From Nocardioides kribbensis (lineage in GTDB: Bacteria; Actinomycetota; Actinomycetes; Propionibacteriales; Nocardioidaceae): a DNA stretch of 64,000 nucleotides. Positions 7,821 through 15,503 of the stretch are shown piece after piece; the first letter of the stretch is position 1; every line of letters starts with the position of its first letter. The stretch lies in NCBI RefSeq assembly GCF_015070375.1, contig NZ_JADCLL010000002.1, positions 1 through 64,000 on the forward strand. The letters run 5' to 3'. The notes under the pieces were generated by a model. It was not told where the DNA came from. It saw nothing but the letters and a program-made list of their open reading frames with translations, and did no database searches. A program made the position numbers and the translations under genes.

Positions 7821-9005
7821 ATGGACCCGAACCGTTTCACCGCACCAGTCTTCGGCGAAGCTGTGCGCGAGCCTGGGAACAAGTGGGGATTCTGGTACTT
7901 CAAGCCTGCCCCGATCCCCCGCGATCTCGCCCTCACGACCGCAACCGTTCGCGCCCTCTCCGAGGCAGACGCGTCTCTCGGACGCTTGCAGGGACTAGGG
8001 GCCCTCATCAGAGACCCTGAGCTTCTGCTGGGCCCCTACCTCACACAGGAGGCGCTGGCTAGTTCGCGCATTGAAGGCACGCAGGCATCTCTGTCCGATG
8101 TGCTGCAAGCTGAAGCCAGCGGCCACCCGAGCGACAGCGAAGACATCGCCGAAGTTGAGCGCTACATCGACGCCACGCGTCAGGGCTACGCACTCGTGGG
8201 GACCCTGCCGATCACTCAAAGACTGATCCTGCAGTTGCATGAGACGCTGTTGTCTGGCGTGCGAGGCCAGGAAAAGCTGCCCGGCGAGTTCCGGCGGACT
8301 CCCGTCTGGGTGGGCTCTACCACTGACAGCCCTGACACAGCGATTTTCGTCCCGCCCCTTCCGGACGACCTACTTAACGCCTTCAGTGATTGGGAGACAT
8401 TCGTCAACACTCCGGGGGACCTCCCGACGTTGATCCGCTGCGGCCTCATGCACTACCAGTTCGAGACCATCCACCCTTTCTTAGATGGCAACGGACGCAT
8501 CGGTCGACTGCTGATCAACCTCATGCTGTTGGAGGAGGGAAGGCTCAAGACACCGCTCCTCTACCTGTCCGGCTATCTCGAGCAGCATCGTCGCGAGTAC
8601 TACGAGCGGCTGCAGTCGGTTCGTGAGAGCGGTGAGATCCAGGAGTGGCTTCAGTTTTTTCTGACAGCTGTCAAGCGGAGCGCCGATGACGCTGTCATTC
8701 GAGCCGAGCGCCTCGTCGACGTCCGGGAGAACTACCTCAGAGAGGCCAGTGCCTCCCGGTCCAACAACCTTCACACACTGGTCGAGCTCATCTTCAGCAA
8801 CCCCTACATGACGGTGGCCCGCCTGCAGCGCAAGAGCGGACTGACGCCCCAGGGCGCGCGCAACGTCATCAAGGACGCCGCCAGTCGCGGCTGGCTGGAA
8901 GAGATCGGGACTACCGGTCGTGGGGGTCGCATGTTCTGGGTCGCCAAGGAGCTGTACAGCATCGTGGATGCCCCTTGGTCATACGCAGACACAGCCGCTT
9001 TGTGA
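7821..9005 (+). CDS. Fic family protein (class II, with C-terminal winged helix)
   Basis: The 394-residue protein has the canonical Fic loop HPFLDGNGRIGR at 218-229, with catalytic His218 and the anion-hole residues, predicting AMP-ylation (AMP transfer from ATP to protein hydroxyls). An inhibitory motif S-S-R-I-E-G at 81-86 lies N-terminal to the loop, as in class II Fic proteins, so Glu85 probably blocks ATP binding until relief. The last 90 residues look like a winged HTH (TVARLQRKSGLTPQGARNVIKD), fitting DNA binding or autoregulation. GC is visibly lower than in flanking genes and the gene lies in the tRNA-Arg island, so it was probably acquired. Target unknown. Confidence 0.9.
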   Translation: MDPNRFTAPVFGEAVREPGNKWGFWYFKPAPIPRDLALTTATVRALSEADASLGRLQGLGALIRDPELLLGPYLTQEALASSRIEGTQASLSDVLQAEASGHPSDSEDIAEVERYIDATRQGYALVGTLPITQRLILQLHETLLSGVRGQEKLPGEFRRTPVWVGSTTDSPDTAIFVPPLPDDLLNAFSDWETFVNTPGDLPTLIRCGLMHYQFETIHPFLDGNGRIGRLLINLMLLEEGRLKTPLLYLSGYLEQHRREYYERLQSVRESGEIQEWLQFFLTAVKRSADDAVIRAERLVDVRENYLREASASRSNNLHTLVELIFSNPYMTVARLQRKSGLTPQGARNVIKDAASRGWLEEIGTTGRGGRMFWVAKELYSIVDAPWSYADTAAL

Positions 9006-9022
9006 GGCATCTGTAAAGAAGG

Positions 9023-9054
9023 AAGGCCCCCGAGCGCTAAGTCTCGGGGGCCTT
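9023..9054 (+). terminator. Strong hairpin terminator after Fic
   Basis: A perfect 12-bp stem, AAGGCCCCCGAG (9023-9034) pairing with CTCGGGGGCCTT (9043-9054), has an 8-base loop and is followed by a short T-containing stretch. It starts 18 bases after the Fic stop and stands before tRNA-Arg on the other strand, so it may work in both directions. Confidence 0.85.
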
Positions 9055-9090
9055 CGTATCTTTCCGCAGTTCAATCGCTGTTTTGCTCTG

Positions 9091-9163
9091 TGCGCCTGTA
9101 GGGATTCGAACCCCAAACCTTCTGATCCGTAGTCAGATGCTCTATCCGTTGAGCTACAGGCGC
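9091..9163 (-). tRNA. tRNA-Arg (anticodon ACG)
   Basis: The minus strand folds as a 73-base cloverleaf: acceptor GCGCCTG pairs with CAGGCGC, the D-arm contains AGCTCAACGGATAGAGC, and the anticodon stem TCTGA/TCAGA closes a CTACGGA loop with anticodon ACG, which reads CGN codons after A34 editing. The T-arm is GGGGTTCGAATCCC. CCA is not encoded. A promoter is visible upstream on the minus strand: TATCCT (plus-strand AGGATA, 9205-9210) with TTCGAC 18 bases before it. The mobile island lies on the 3' side of the gene, the usual integration side. Confidence 0.95.
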
Positions 9164-9262
9164 ATGTCGGCCGATCCGGCCGGGGCCGGTGCGACGACTG
9201 GTCGAGGATAGCCGACCGGGCACCGTGGGTCGAAATCGGCCCCTGCCCGGTCGGCTACACGC

Positions 9263-11101
9263 TCAGGAGTCGGCGTCGGCGAGGGCCTGGGCGACCCGGC
9301 GGTGGGCCTCCCAGATCTCCTCGGGCAGGCCGTCGAACTGCTGGAGGTGCTCCTCGCGGAAGCCCATCTCCTGGCGCCAGCGCTCGACGTCGATGTCGAG
9401 GATGCGGGCCAGCTCGTCGGCGGGCAGGTCGAGGCCGGTGAGGTCGAGCTCCTCCTCGGTGGGCAGGACGCCGACCGGGGTCTGGCGGCCCGAGACCTCG
9501 CCGGCGGCGTACTTGACCAGCCACAGCAGCGGGCGCAGGTTCTCCCGGTAGCCGGGCCACAGGAAGTGGCCGTCCTCGGCGTCGCGCTGGAACCAGTTGA
9601 CGTGGGCGAAGATCGGCTGCTGCGTGGCGGCGCCGATGATCTTCAGCCAGTGCGCGGCGTAGTCGGCCTCGGCGTAGGCCATGAAGGGCCGCATCGACAT
9701 CGGGTCGTAGCGCAGCTGGCCGTCGAGGCCGTCGGCGGCGAAGGTCGCCTCGGCGCCGAGCGTGAGGCCGTCGTAGACGCCCTCGGCGAGGTCGGTGATC
9801 GCGCGCACCAGCGGCTCGCGGTCGCGGGTGCGGCCGCCGAAGATGATCGCGTCGACGGGCACGCCGGCGGGGTCCTCGAAGTCGCCCGCGACGTTGGGCA
9901 CGTTGGCCAGCGTCGTGGTGAAGCGGCTGTTGGGGTGGGCCCACGGGGAGTCGTCGCCGGCCTCGCGGTCGGAGATCTTCTCGCCCTTCCAGTCCTCCCA
10001 CCCGGTGACGTCGGCGGGGTATTCGGGCGTCTTGCCCTCCCACCACACCTCCTGGGTGTCGGGGTTGTAGGCGACGTTGGTGAAGATCGCGCCGCTGCCG
10101 GGCTTGATGGAGTCCAGCGCGGTGGGGTTGGTGAGCTCGTTGGTGTCCTTGGCGACGCCGAAGACCCCGTTCTCGGGGTTCATCGCGTAGACCTTGCCGT
10201 CCTCGCCGACCCAGAGCCAGGCGATGTCGTCGCCGTAGAACTCCACGTGGTAGCGGCTGCCCATGGCGTCGGGCGCCAGCGTCATGGCGAGGTTGGTCTT
10301 GCCCGAGGCCGACGGGAAGCCGCCGCACACGTGGTACTTCTTGCCGGTCTCGTGGTCGGTGATCCCCAGCAGCATGAACTGCTCGGCGAGGAACTTGCCC
10401 GACGCGCGTCCGTCGTAGCAGGCCTGGCGCAGGCCGTGGGCGATCTTGCCCAGCAGCGCGTTGCCGCCGTACGACGAGCCGAAGTGCAGGATCGTGCGCT
10501 GGTCGGCGACCGTGACGAAGTAGCGCTGGTCGTCGGGGGTGCCCTGGCCGAGGTTCTCCAGGTCGCCGGTGACATGCACGGCGCGCACGAACGAGGTGGG
10601 GTCCTCGAGGTTGTCCACATGGGCGGTGCCGACGCGGGCCATCCGGATCATGTGGAGCACGACCGGGCGGTTGTCGGTGAGCTCGACGCCCGCGGCGTAG
10701 GCCTCGAGCGGGGAGCCGGGAGGCGCCATCAGGTAGGGGATGACGTACATCGTCTTGCCGCGCGACTGACCGCGCATGCGCTCCAGCTGGCTGGAGGTCA
10801 TCTCCTCGGCGTCGCGCCAGTTGTTGTAGACGCCCTTGTCCTCGGGCTTGCTCGTGGCCACGATCGTGCGCTCCTCGGAGCGCGCGGTGTCCTTGAAGTA
10901 GGAGCGCGAGTAGTACAGCCCCTCGCCGGCGGGCAGGAGCTCGCCGGCCTCGAGGGCCTCGGCCACCAGGCGGGCGTCGTCGGAGGCGTTGACGACCTCG
11001 ATCCGCTCGGGCTCGGTCACCCCCGCCCAGTACGCGACGTACTCACGCACGTGCGGGTTCTTGAGACCCGCCTCGTCGAGGACCTTCTCCACATCGACCA
11101 T
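9263..11101 (-). CDS. pckG: Phosphoenolpyruvate carboxykinase (GTP)
   Basis: PckG converts oxaloacetate and GTP to phosphoenolpyruvate, CO2 and GDP, the entry step of gluconeogenesis. The 612-residue length is normal for the GTP family. The kinase loop GGFPSASGKTNLAM (about 260-273) is clear, with the usual metal- and substrate-binding regions around it (for example FGSSYGGNALLGKI, near 207-220). The position usually held by the reactive Cys in PSACGKTN is Ser266 here. The start is ATG 11101. The upstream region shared with the divergent HTH gene carries two identical palindromes that may be operators. Confidence 0.97.
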   Translation of the reverse strand: MVDVEKVLDEAGLKNPHVREYVAYWAGVTEPERIEVVNASDDARLVAEALEAGELLPAGEGLYYSRSYFKDTARSEERTIVATSKPEDKGVYNNWRDAEEMTSSQLERMRGQSRGKTMYVIPYLMAPPGSPLEAYAAGVELTDNRPVVLHMIRMARVGTAHVDNLEDPTSFVRAVHVTGDLENLGQGTPDDQRYFVTVADQRTILHFGSSYGGNALLGKIAHGLRQACYDGRASGKFLAEQFMLLGITDHETGKKYHVCGGFPSASGKTNLAMTLAPDAMGSRYHVEFYGDDIAWLWVGEDGKVYAMNPENGVFGVAKDTNELTNPTALDSIKPGSGAIFTNVAYNPDTQEVWWEGKTPEYPADVTGWEDWKGEKISDREAGDDSPWAHPNSRFTTTLANVPNVAGDFEDPAGVPVDAIIFGGRTRDREPLVRAITDLAEGVYDGLTLGAEATFAADGLDGQLRYDPMSMRPFMAYAEADYAAHWLKIIGAATQQPIFAHVNWFQRDAEDGHFLWPGYRENLRPLLWLVKYAAGEVSGRQTPVGVLPTEEELDLTGLDLPADELARILDIDVERWRQEMGFREEHLQQFDGLPEEIWEAHRRVAQALADADS

Positions 11102-11444
11102 GTCCAGATTCGCCTTTCCCGGGGCTGCTTGACAGGCACGCTAGCCGCTCTTTACCCCCCCTCCGCACGCCAGGGTCGTTGGATCGATCCAGACTGGACA
11201 GGCGATTTTCGGACCTTCCACGAGGCCCTCCGAGGCCTGTGACCTGGGCCACGAATCATGGATCGATCCAAGTCAGGACGCCGTCCGGCCGGGCCACGGG
11301 GCGCTCGCCGGCCGGTCGCCGGGGTCTCGCCCGCGGAGGGTCTGCGCGGGGTGTGTCATCATCCGCAGCAGACTCGGGGAGCGCGGCACACCAGGTGCTC
11401 GCGCACGACGACGAGCCAGGTCAGGGGCCAGGTCAGGGGGACGC
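11102..11444. promoter_or_regulatory. Divergent control region with two TGGATCGATCCA palindromes
   Basis: The 343 bases between pckG and the HTH regulator gene contain TGGATCGATCCA at 11180-11191 and again at 11259-11270, centres 79 bases apart. Both are perfect 12-base palindromes with a central CG, the symmetry favoured by LacI-type regulators. Paired identical sites on a multiple-of-turns spacing suggest looping or cooperative control of pckG, the regulator gene, or both. No regulator for them is identifiable in the window. Confidence 0.55.
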
Positions 11445-12470
11445 GTGGCGGTGTTCGGGCCCGAGGACAGGGCGGCCTTCGAGGAGCACTGCGTCGCCCT
11501 CTACGAGGACATGGTCGCGGCCGGTGGCATCGCCGCCGACGACCCGCGGGTGGCCGAGGGCGCCGACGACCGGCCGGCCTTCGACCTGCTGGTGCAGCTC
11601 GGTCTGGTCAGCCTCGACGCCGACAGCGCGACCTGGCTCCCCGAGGACCCCGCCGCCGTCCAGTCGCGGGTGGTCACCCCGCTGAGCGCGGAGGCCGGGC
11701 GCCTGCTGGAGGAGTCCTCGCAGTGGGCGCGCGCCTTCGGCCCGCTGCGCCAGGCGTGGCGTCGCGCCCCGGAGACCGGCGGCCGCGGGCCCTTCACCTA
11801 CCTGCGCGGCGCCGCGATCGGCCCCTACATCGGCGGGCTCACCGCCGAGACCGAGAGCGAGCTGCTCACCGCGCAGCCGCAGACCGGCCGCGACCCGCAG
11901 ACCCTCGCCGAGGCCGCGCTGCGCGACACCGCCGCGCTCGCCCGCGGGGTCAGGATGCGCACGCTCTACCAGCACAGCGCCCGGCGCAGCGCGGTCACGC
12001 ACAAGTACGTCGCGGCCGTCACCGGCCTCGGCGCCGAGGTGCGCACGCTGGACGAGTTCTTCAACCGCATGATCGTCGTCGACCGCCGCGTCGTGGTCAT
12101 CCCCGCCACCGACGACAACACCCTGGCCATCGCCGTGCGCGAGCCCTCGGTGGTGGCCTACCTCGTCGACGTATTCGAGCGCGCCTGGGAGCGCGCGCGC
12201 CCCTTCGGCAACCGCGAGTCCACGACGATGAAGGACATCGCCGAGGAGCAGCGGGCCATGACGATCCGGATGCTCATCGAGGGCCACGCCGACCCGGTCA
12301 GCGCCAAGCGCCTCGGGGTCAGCCCCCGCACCTACGCCGGCTACGTCGCCGACCTCAAGGCCGAGCACGACGCCGACACCCGCTTCCAGCTCGGCTACCT
12401 GATGGGCCGGCGCGGGGTGCAGGGCGACCGGGCCCTCGACGGCGAGACGGGCGCGCCCGACCAGGAGTGA
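11445..12470 (+). CDS. HTH transcriptional regulator (TrmB-like N-terminus, LuxR-like C-terminal HTH)
   Basis: The 341-residue protein has an N-terminal region (about 25-75) like a TrmB winged helix (FDLLVQLGLVSLD…), a middle region ending in a beta-rich sensor or PLD-like segment (RRVVVIPATDDNTLAIAV, about 220-240), and a C-terminal LuxR/GerE-like HTH (about 268-325: MLIEGHADPVSAKRLGVSPR, then RTYAGYVADLK). GTG at 11445 was chosen for the AGGGGG site four bases upstream. It faces a short secreted-peptide gene across a strong hairpin, so a peptide-linked regulatory role is plausible but inferred. Confidence 0.75.
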   Translation: MAVFGPEDRAAFEEHCVALYEDMVAAGGIAADDPRVAEGADDRPAFDLLVQLGLVSLDADSATWLPEDPAAVQSRVVTPLSAEAGRLLEESSQWARAFGPLRQAWRRAPETGGRGPFTYLRGAAIGPYIGGLTAETESELLTAQPQTGRDPQTLAEAALRDTAALARGVRMRTLYQHSARRSAVTHKYVAAVTGLGAEVRTLDEFFNRMIVVDRRVVVIPATDDNTLAIAVREPSVVAYLVDVFERAWERARPFGNRESTTMKDIAEEQRAMTIRMLIEGHADPVSAKRLGVSPRTYAGYVADLKAEHDADTRFQLGYLMGRRGVQGDRALDGETGAPDQE

Positions 12471-12498
12471 CGCTCCGCCGCACGGCCCGGCGCGCGCG

Positions 12499-12600
12499 GT
12501 GCCGGGCGTGACCGGGCCGGGCGTGACCGGGCCGGGCGTGACCGGACCGGAGGTGGCGGGGCCTGACGTGGGCCGGACCCGCACGCCAGCGGCGTACGGG
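12499..12600. repeat. Short GC-rich tandem repeats in the intergenic region
   Basis: GTGACCGGGCCGGGC-type 15-base units occur about three times near 12507-12550. They are followed by an inverted repeat, CCGGACCCG…CGGGTCCGG, ending near 12604. There is no gene here; the stretch may help ending of transcription. Confidence 0.45.
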
Positions 12601-12611
12601 TCCGGAACCAG

Positions 12612-12641
12612 CGAGGACAGCGACCGGAGTCGCTGTCCTCG
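12612..12641. terminator. Perfect 13-bp hairpin between convergent genes
   Basis: CGAGGACAGCGAC (12612-12624) pairs without mismatch to GTCGCTGTCCTCG (12629-12641) around a CGGA tetraloop. It lies between the ends of the HTH regulator gene and the small secreted-peptide gene, so it probably stops both transcripts. Confidence 0.75.
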
Positions 12642-12743
12642 GGGGGAGACGGGCCGTGGACCGGCACTGGGACCGAACAAGTCGGGGGGGACGTTCGCTC
12701 CCCGTCTCACAAGGGAGAGGCGCGGGACCAGCCCGCGCTCAGG

Positions 12744-12875
12744 TCACTTCTTGCTGACGCAGCCGCCGCAACCCCAGCTGGTGTCGGCCTGGGCGGGAGC
12801 GGAGGTGAGACCGACGAGGCCGACGCTCAGGACGGTGGCGGCGACGGTGACGGCGAGCTTGCGGGCGACGTTCAT
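12744..12875 (-). CDS. Small secreted peptide with Cys-Gly-Gly-Cys (43 aa)
   Basis: The start is ATG 12875 with AAGGA seven bases upstream. Residues 1-30 form a clear Sec signal peptide: MNVARK, a hydrophobic core, and the cleavage motif A-Q-A. The predicted mature peptide is only 13 residues, DTSWGCGGCVSKK, with Cys36 and Cys39 able to form a disulfide or carry a modification, and a basic end. I recognise no family. The convergent HTH regulator gene, the hairpin between them and a direct-repeat site upstream make a signalling or antimicrobial peptide plausible; this is inference. Confidence 0.7.
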   Translation of the reverse strand: MNVARKLAVTVAATVLSVGLVGLTSAPAQADTSWGCGGCVSKK

Positions 12876-13197
12876 GGCGGAGTCCTTGTCCTCGGGGGCC
12901 CACGGAATGGCCCGTGGCTCCATCCTGCGTCGTCGGCGGCGCGATCGGGCGCGGCGGGTTGGCTCAGAAACCTGCATTGCAGAAGATTGCAGCCGCCGTC
13001 GCGGAATAGCGGTCCGACCCCGAGGCCGGCCCGTGCACTGCCACGAGGGTCGCCCGAGCCGCGGGTCCGTGGCAAGCACCCCGCCGGTCGCCGCCGGTGT
13101 CGCCCGGGTCACGCCGTCACCCCGGCGGGCGCGCGCCGTGCGGTCGGCGGGGACAGGACGACCCCCGGCGGAGGAGTCCGACGGGGGTCGTGGCTGG
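12876..13197. promoter_or_regulatory. Upstream region of the secreted-peptide gene
   Basis: These 322 bases between the peptide gene and tRNA-Ser hold a direct repeat, ATTGCAG at 12976-12982 and again at 12986-12992 (10-base period, one helical turn), about 100 bases before the peptide start. They also hold a small hairpin in the likely leader, CCACGG/CCGTGG at 12900-12917. No other gene is visible. The direct repeat is a reasonable binding site for a LuxR-type dimer. Confidence 0.5.
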
Positions 13198-13285
13198 CGG
13201 AGGCGGCGGGATTTGAACCCGCGAGAGGGTTCAACCCTCAACCCGCTTAGCAGGCGGGCGCACTAGGCCACTATGCGACGCCTCC
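13198..13285 (-). tRNA. tRNA-Ser (anticodon GCT)
   Basis: The 88-base minus-strand cloverleaf has acceptor GGAGGCG/CGCCTCC, an anticodon stem CCCGC/GCGGG around CTGCTAA (anticodon GCT, reading AGC/AGT), and the long variable arm typical of serine tRNAs (GTTGAGGGTTGAACCCTCTC). The discriminator is G. CCA is not encoded. Confidence 0.95.
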
Positions 13286-13392
13286 GGGAACAGCGAGCAC
13301 AGGCTACAAGGAGGCCGTCCCGGCGCACCAATCAGGCGCGCGGACCGGACCCCACCGGCTCGGAGCCGCGTCGCGGCGGCGGACCGGCGCGG

Positions 13393-13869
13393 TCAGGAGT
13401 CGCCGAGGCGGCGCAGGCCGCGACCGGCGTCGAGGCGGCGCTGCACCTCGCGCACCAGCTGCTCGCGGTCGATCGCGACGGCCTGCACCGGGATCGTCGT
13501 CGTGCCGCCGCCGCGCAGGTGCAGCACCAGGCACGGGATGCCGCGCGGGGAGGAGGTGGCGGCCGACTCGACGTCGCGCCAGGCGGCGTCCCGCACACCG
13601 GCGCCCCGCACCAGCCGCACGTGGTAGCCCTCGGCGTCGGCGCGCAGCACGTAGGCCCGCGAGCGCAGCCACCAGCCGAGGGTGATGACGCCGACGACGC
13701 CGAGCACCAGCGGCACGAGCAGCAGGTCGCCGGACCACCCCGCCACCGCCACCAGCGCGGTGCCGCCGAACATCACCAGCGCCAGCGCCACCAGGCCGGC
13801 GCCCACGAAGCGGGCGGCCAGGGCGGGGTGCATGCGGTAGTCGTGCGGGGTCGGCAGCGGCTCGGGCAT
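13393..13869 (-). CDS. Membrane protein with PH-like domain (158 aa)
   Basis: Two adjacent membrane helices (about residues 21-43 and 47-66, GAGLVALALVMFGGTALVAVA and LLLVPLVLGVVGVITLGWWL) precede a beta-rich domain with R-x-R-A-Y-V-L and WRDVESAATSSPRG, as in bacterial PH-like membrane proteins. The start is ATG 13869; GACAAT six bases upstream fits a leaderless promoter, and an upstream in-frame start at 13920 would run into the tRNA promoter. Function unknown; family resemblance only. Confidence 0.7.
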   Translation of the reverse strand: MPEPLPTPHDYRMHPALAARFVGAGLVALALVMFGGTALVAVAGWSGDLLLVPLVLGVVGVITLGWWLRSRAYVLRADAEGYHVRLVRGAGVRDAAWRDVESAATSSPRGIPCLVLHLRGGGTTTIPVQAVAIDREQLVREVQRRLDAGRGLRRLGDS

Positions 13870-13876
13870 GCCTCGA

Positions 13877-13904
13877 TTGTCCACCCGCCCGCTCCTCGTA
13901 GACT
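13877..13904 (+). promoter_or_regulatory. Promoter of tRNA-Ser(TGA)
   Basis: TTGTCC at 13877-13882 and TAGACT at 13899-13904 are 16 bases apart, about 40 bases before the tRNA. This is a normal housekeeping-sigma arrangement for a stable RNA gene, lying between divergent genes. Confidence 0.65.
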
Positions 13905-13944
13905 GCGCGGGTCGCACCACCCGCGCTGCGGGCGGGCGCGGCGA

Positions 13945-14032
13945 GGAGGGGTGCCGGAGCGGCCGATCGGAACCGCCTTGAAAGCGGTCGTAGGGAGACC
14001 TACCGCGGGTTCGAATCCCGCCCCCTCTGCCA
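13945..14032 (+). tRNA. tRNA-Ser (anticodon TGA)
   Basis: The sequence folds with acceptor GGAGGGG/CCCCTCT (one G-U pair), an anticodon stem ACCGC/GCGGT around CTTGAAA (anticodon TGA, reading TCA and TCG), and the long variable arm TCGTAGGGAGACCTACC. The T-arm is GCGGGTTCGAATCCCGC. GCCA follows, so the CCA end appears to be encoded. Confidence 0.95.
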
Positions 14033-14131
14033 CGTGCCGTGCCTGGTCGCCTGGGTGCCCCGCGGGTACGGCGCCGACGGGTCGGGCCCGGTCGATGGGG
14101 CCCGGTCGGCGAGGGCCGTCGGTGGGGCCGG

Positions 14132-14365
14132 TCAGGCGCGGGTGAGGGCCACGAGCAGGTCGCCCTCCTGGACGACGTCGCCGGGGCTGACGCGCACCTC
14201 GGTCACGACGCCGGGGACCTCGGCGATGACCGGGATCTCCATCTTCATCGACTCCAGCAGCACCACGGTGTCACCGGTCTCGACGCGCTCGCCGGGCGCG
14301 ACCGCGATGGTGAGCACGTTGGCCACCATCTCCGCGAGGATCTCCGTCACCTGTTCACGAGCCAC
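14132..14365 (-). CDS. Biotin/lipoyl attachment-domain protein (77 aa)
   Basis: This single biotinyl domain has the consensus E-S-M-K41-M-E-I-P, Lys41 being the biotin site, and flanking glycines (GERVETGDT, GDVVQEGD). It would be the carrier subunit of a biotin-dependent carboxylase, though no carboxylase subunits lie beside it; the acyl-CoA carboxylase at 59-63 kb has its own fused carrier domain. GTG at 14365 follows TAGGTT by six bases (leaderless pattern). A partner elsewhere in the genome is likely. Confidence 0.85.
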   Translation of the reverse strand: MAREQVTEILAEMVANVLTIAVAPGERVETGDTVVLLESMKMEIPVIAEVPGVVTEVRVSPGDVVQEGDLLVALTRA

Positions 14366-14394
14366 GCCTCGAACCTAGCCGTTACCGGCGCGTA

Positions 14395-15492
14395 CTACTG
14401 CAGCGCCGAGGCCCGAGGTGGCTCCGGGCGCACCGCGGCCTCGGCCTCGGCGCGGCGGGCCCGCGAGCCGCGCGGGCCGGTGAGGGCGAGGTCGACGCGG
14501 ATGACGACGAAGCCGATCACCAGGCCCACCACGAGGCCGTAGCTCACCGAGAGGCCCGCCTCGAGCAGCGAGGTGGCGGGGTTCATCAGCGCGGTGGTCA
14601 CCGGGGCCGTGGCCGCCACGCCGAAGGCGCAGATCCACCAGCCCTGACGGCGCCGGGCGCGCATGTGGCAGCCCCACGCGAGGGCGGGCACGCCCAGGAC
14701 GGTCTCGATCGGACGGGGGAACGCACCGAGGGTCTCCCGGGTCCACCGGACGCCGTCGAGCACGCTGTCCACGGCGTCGCCGGGACCGTAGCGGCGCAGC
14801 AGCTCGGCGTAGGCCAGGGTCAGCGCGAGCAGGATCCCGCCGCCGAGCACGCCGACCAGACCGCGGCGGCCCAGGCCGTGGAGCCCGGCGCCGAGGCGGT
14901 GGACGAGCGCGAAGGCGGCGAGTAGGGAGAGCCCGAAGACGGTGTACTCGAAGCGCACCTGCGCGATGACCGGCTCGAAGCCGAGCATGGCCAGCGCCCC
15001 GCCCGCGGCCACCAGCACCGCCAGGGCGCACTCGCGGGCGGCCTGCACGAAGCGCTGCGCCGGCACCGTGACCATCACGCCGAGCACGGAGGCGACCGCG
15101 CACGTCATCACCGCCGCGCCCGTGCGCAGCCAGTCCTCGTCGAGCACCAGGACACCCACGCCGAGCAGCAGGGCGAGCGCGCCGAAGAGCAGCGGCCGTC
15201 CGCCGGCGCGGGCCACCAGCGCCCAGGTGTAGGCGCTGGTGACGGCCACCGACCCGATGCCCGAGAGCAGCCGCTCGTCGGCGGGCACGACGTCGAGCAG
15301 CGCCACCACGAGGGCCGCCACCCCGCCGAGCACCACGACCCACCAGGCGGCCAGCGGGGCCACGCGGCGCCATCCGGCGCGGGTCGGCGTGCCCGGGGAG
15401 GTGTCGGGCCGGGCGTCGGACGGGGCATCGGAGGGGGTGCCGGAGGGCGCGGTGCTCGAGGGCGCGGGGGTCGCGGGGTCGGGGGCGGGCAC
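14395..15492 (-). CDS. Polytopic membrane protein of unknown function (365 aa)
   Basis: GTG 15492 follows TAGCCT by eight bases. A Pro/Ser/Thr-rich N-terminus of about 45 residues is followed by roughly ten hydrophobic segments (for example AAWWVVVLGGVAALVVALL, GLSLLAAFALVHRL, SYGLVVGLVIGFVVIRV). No catalytic or transport motif is recognised. A short Arg-rich cytoplasmic tail ends the protein. It lies 11 bases from the amidase gene on the same strand, so it could be co-transcribed with it. No family assigned. Confidence 0.7.
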   Translation of the reverse strand: MPAPDPATPAPSSTAPSGTPSDAPSDARPDTSPGTPTRAGWRRVAPLAAWWVVVLGGVAALVVALLDVVPADERLLSGIGSVAVTSAYTWALVARAGGRPLLFGALALLLGVGVLVLDEDWLRTGAAVMTCAVASVLGVMVTVPAQRFVQAARECALAVLVAAGGALAMLGFEPVIAQVRFEYTVFGLSLLAAFALVHRLGAGLHGLGRRGLVGVLGGGILLALTLAYAELLRRYGPGDAVDSVLDGVRWTRETLGAFPRPIETVLGVPALAWGCHMRARRRQGWWICAFGVAATAPVTTALMNPATSLLEAGLSVSYGLVVGLVIGFVVIRVDLALTGPRGSRARRAEAEAAVRPEPPRASALQ

Positions 15493-15503
15493 GAGCGGAG
15501 AGG

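Noticed and set aside
12960..13000. Riboswitch-like leader before the secreted peptide
   Set aside because: Only a 6-bp hairpin is visible; no known riboswitch core was recognised.
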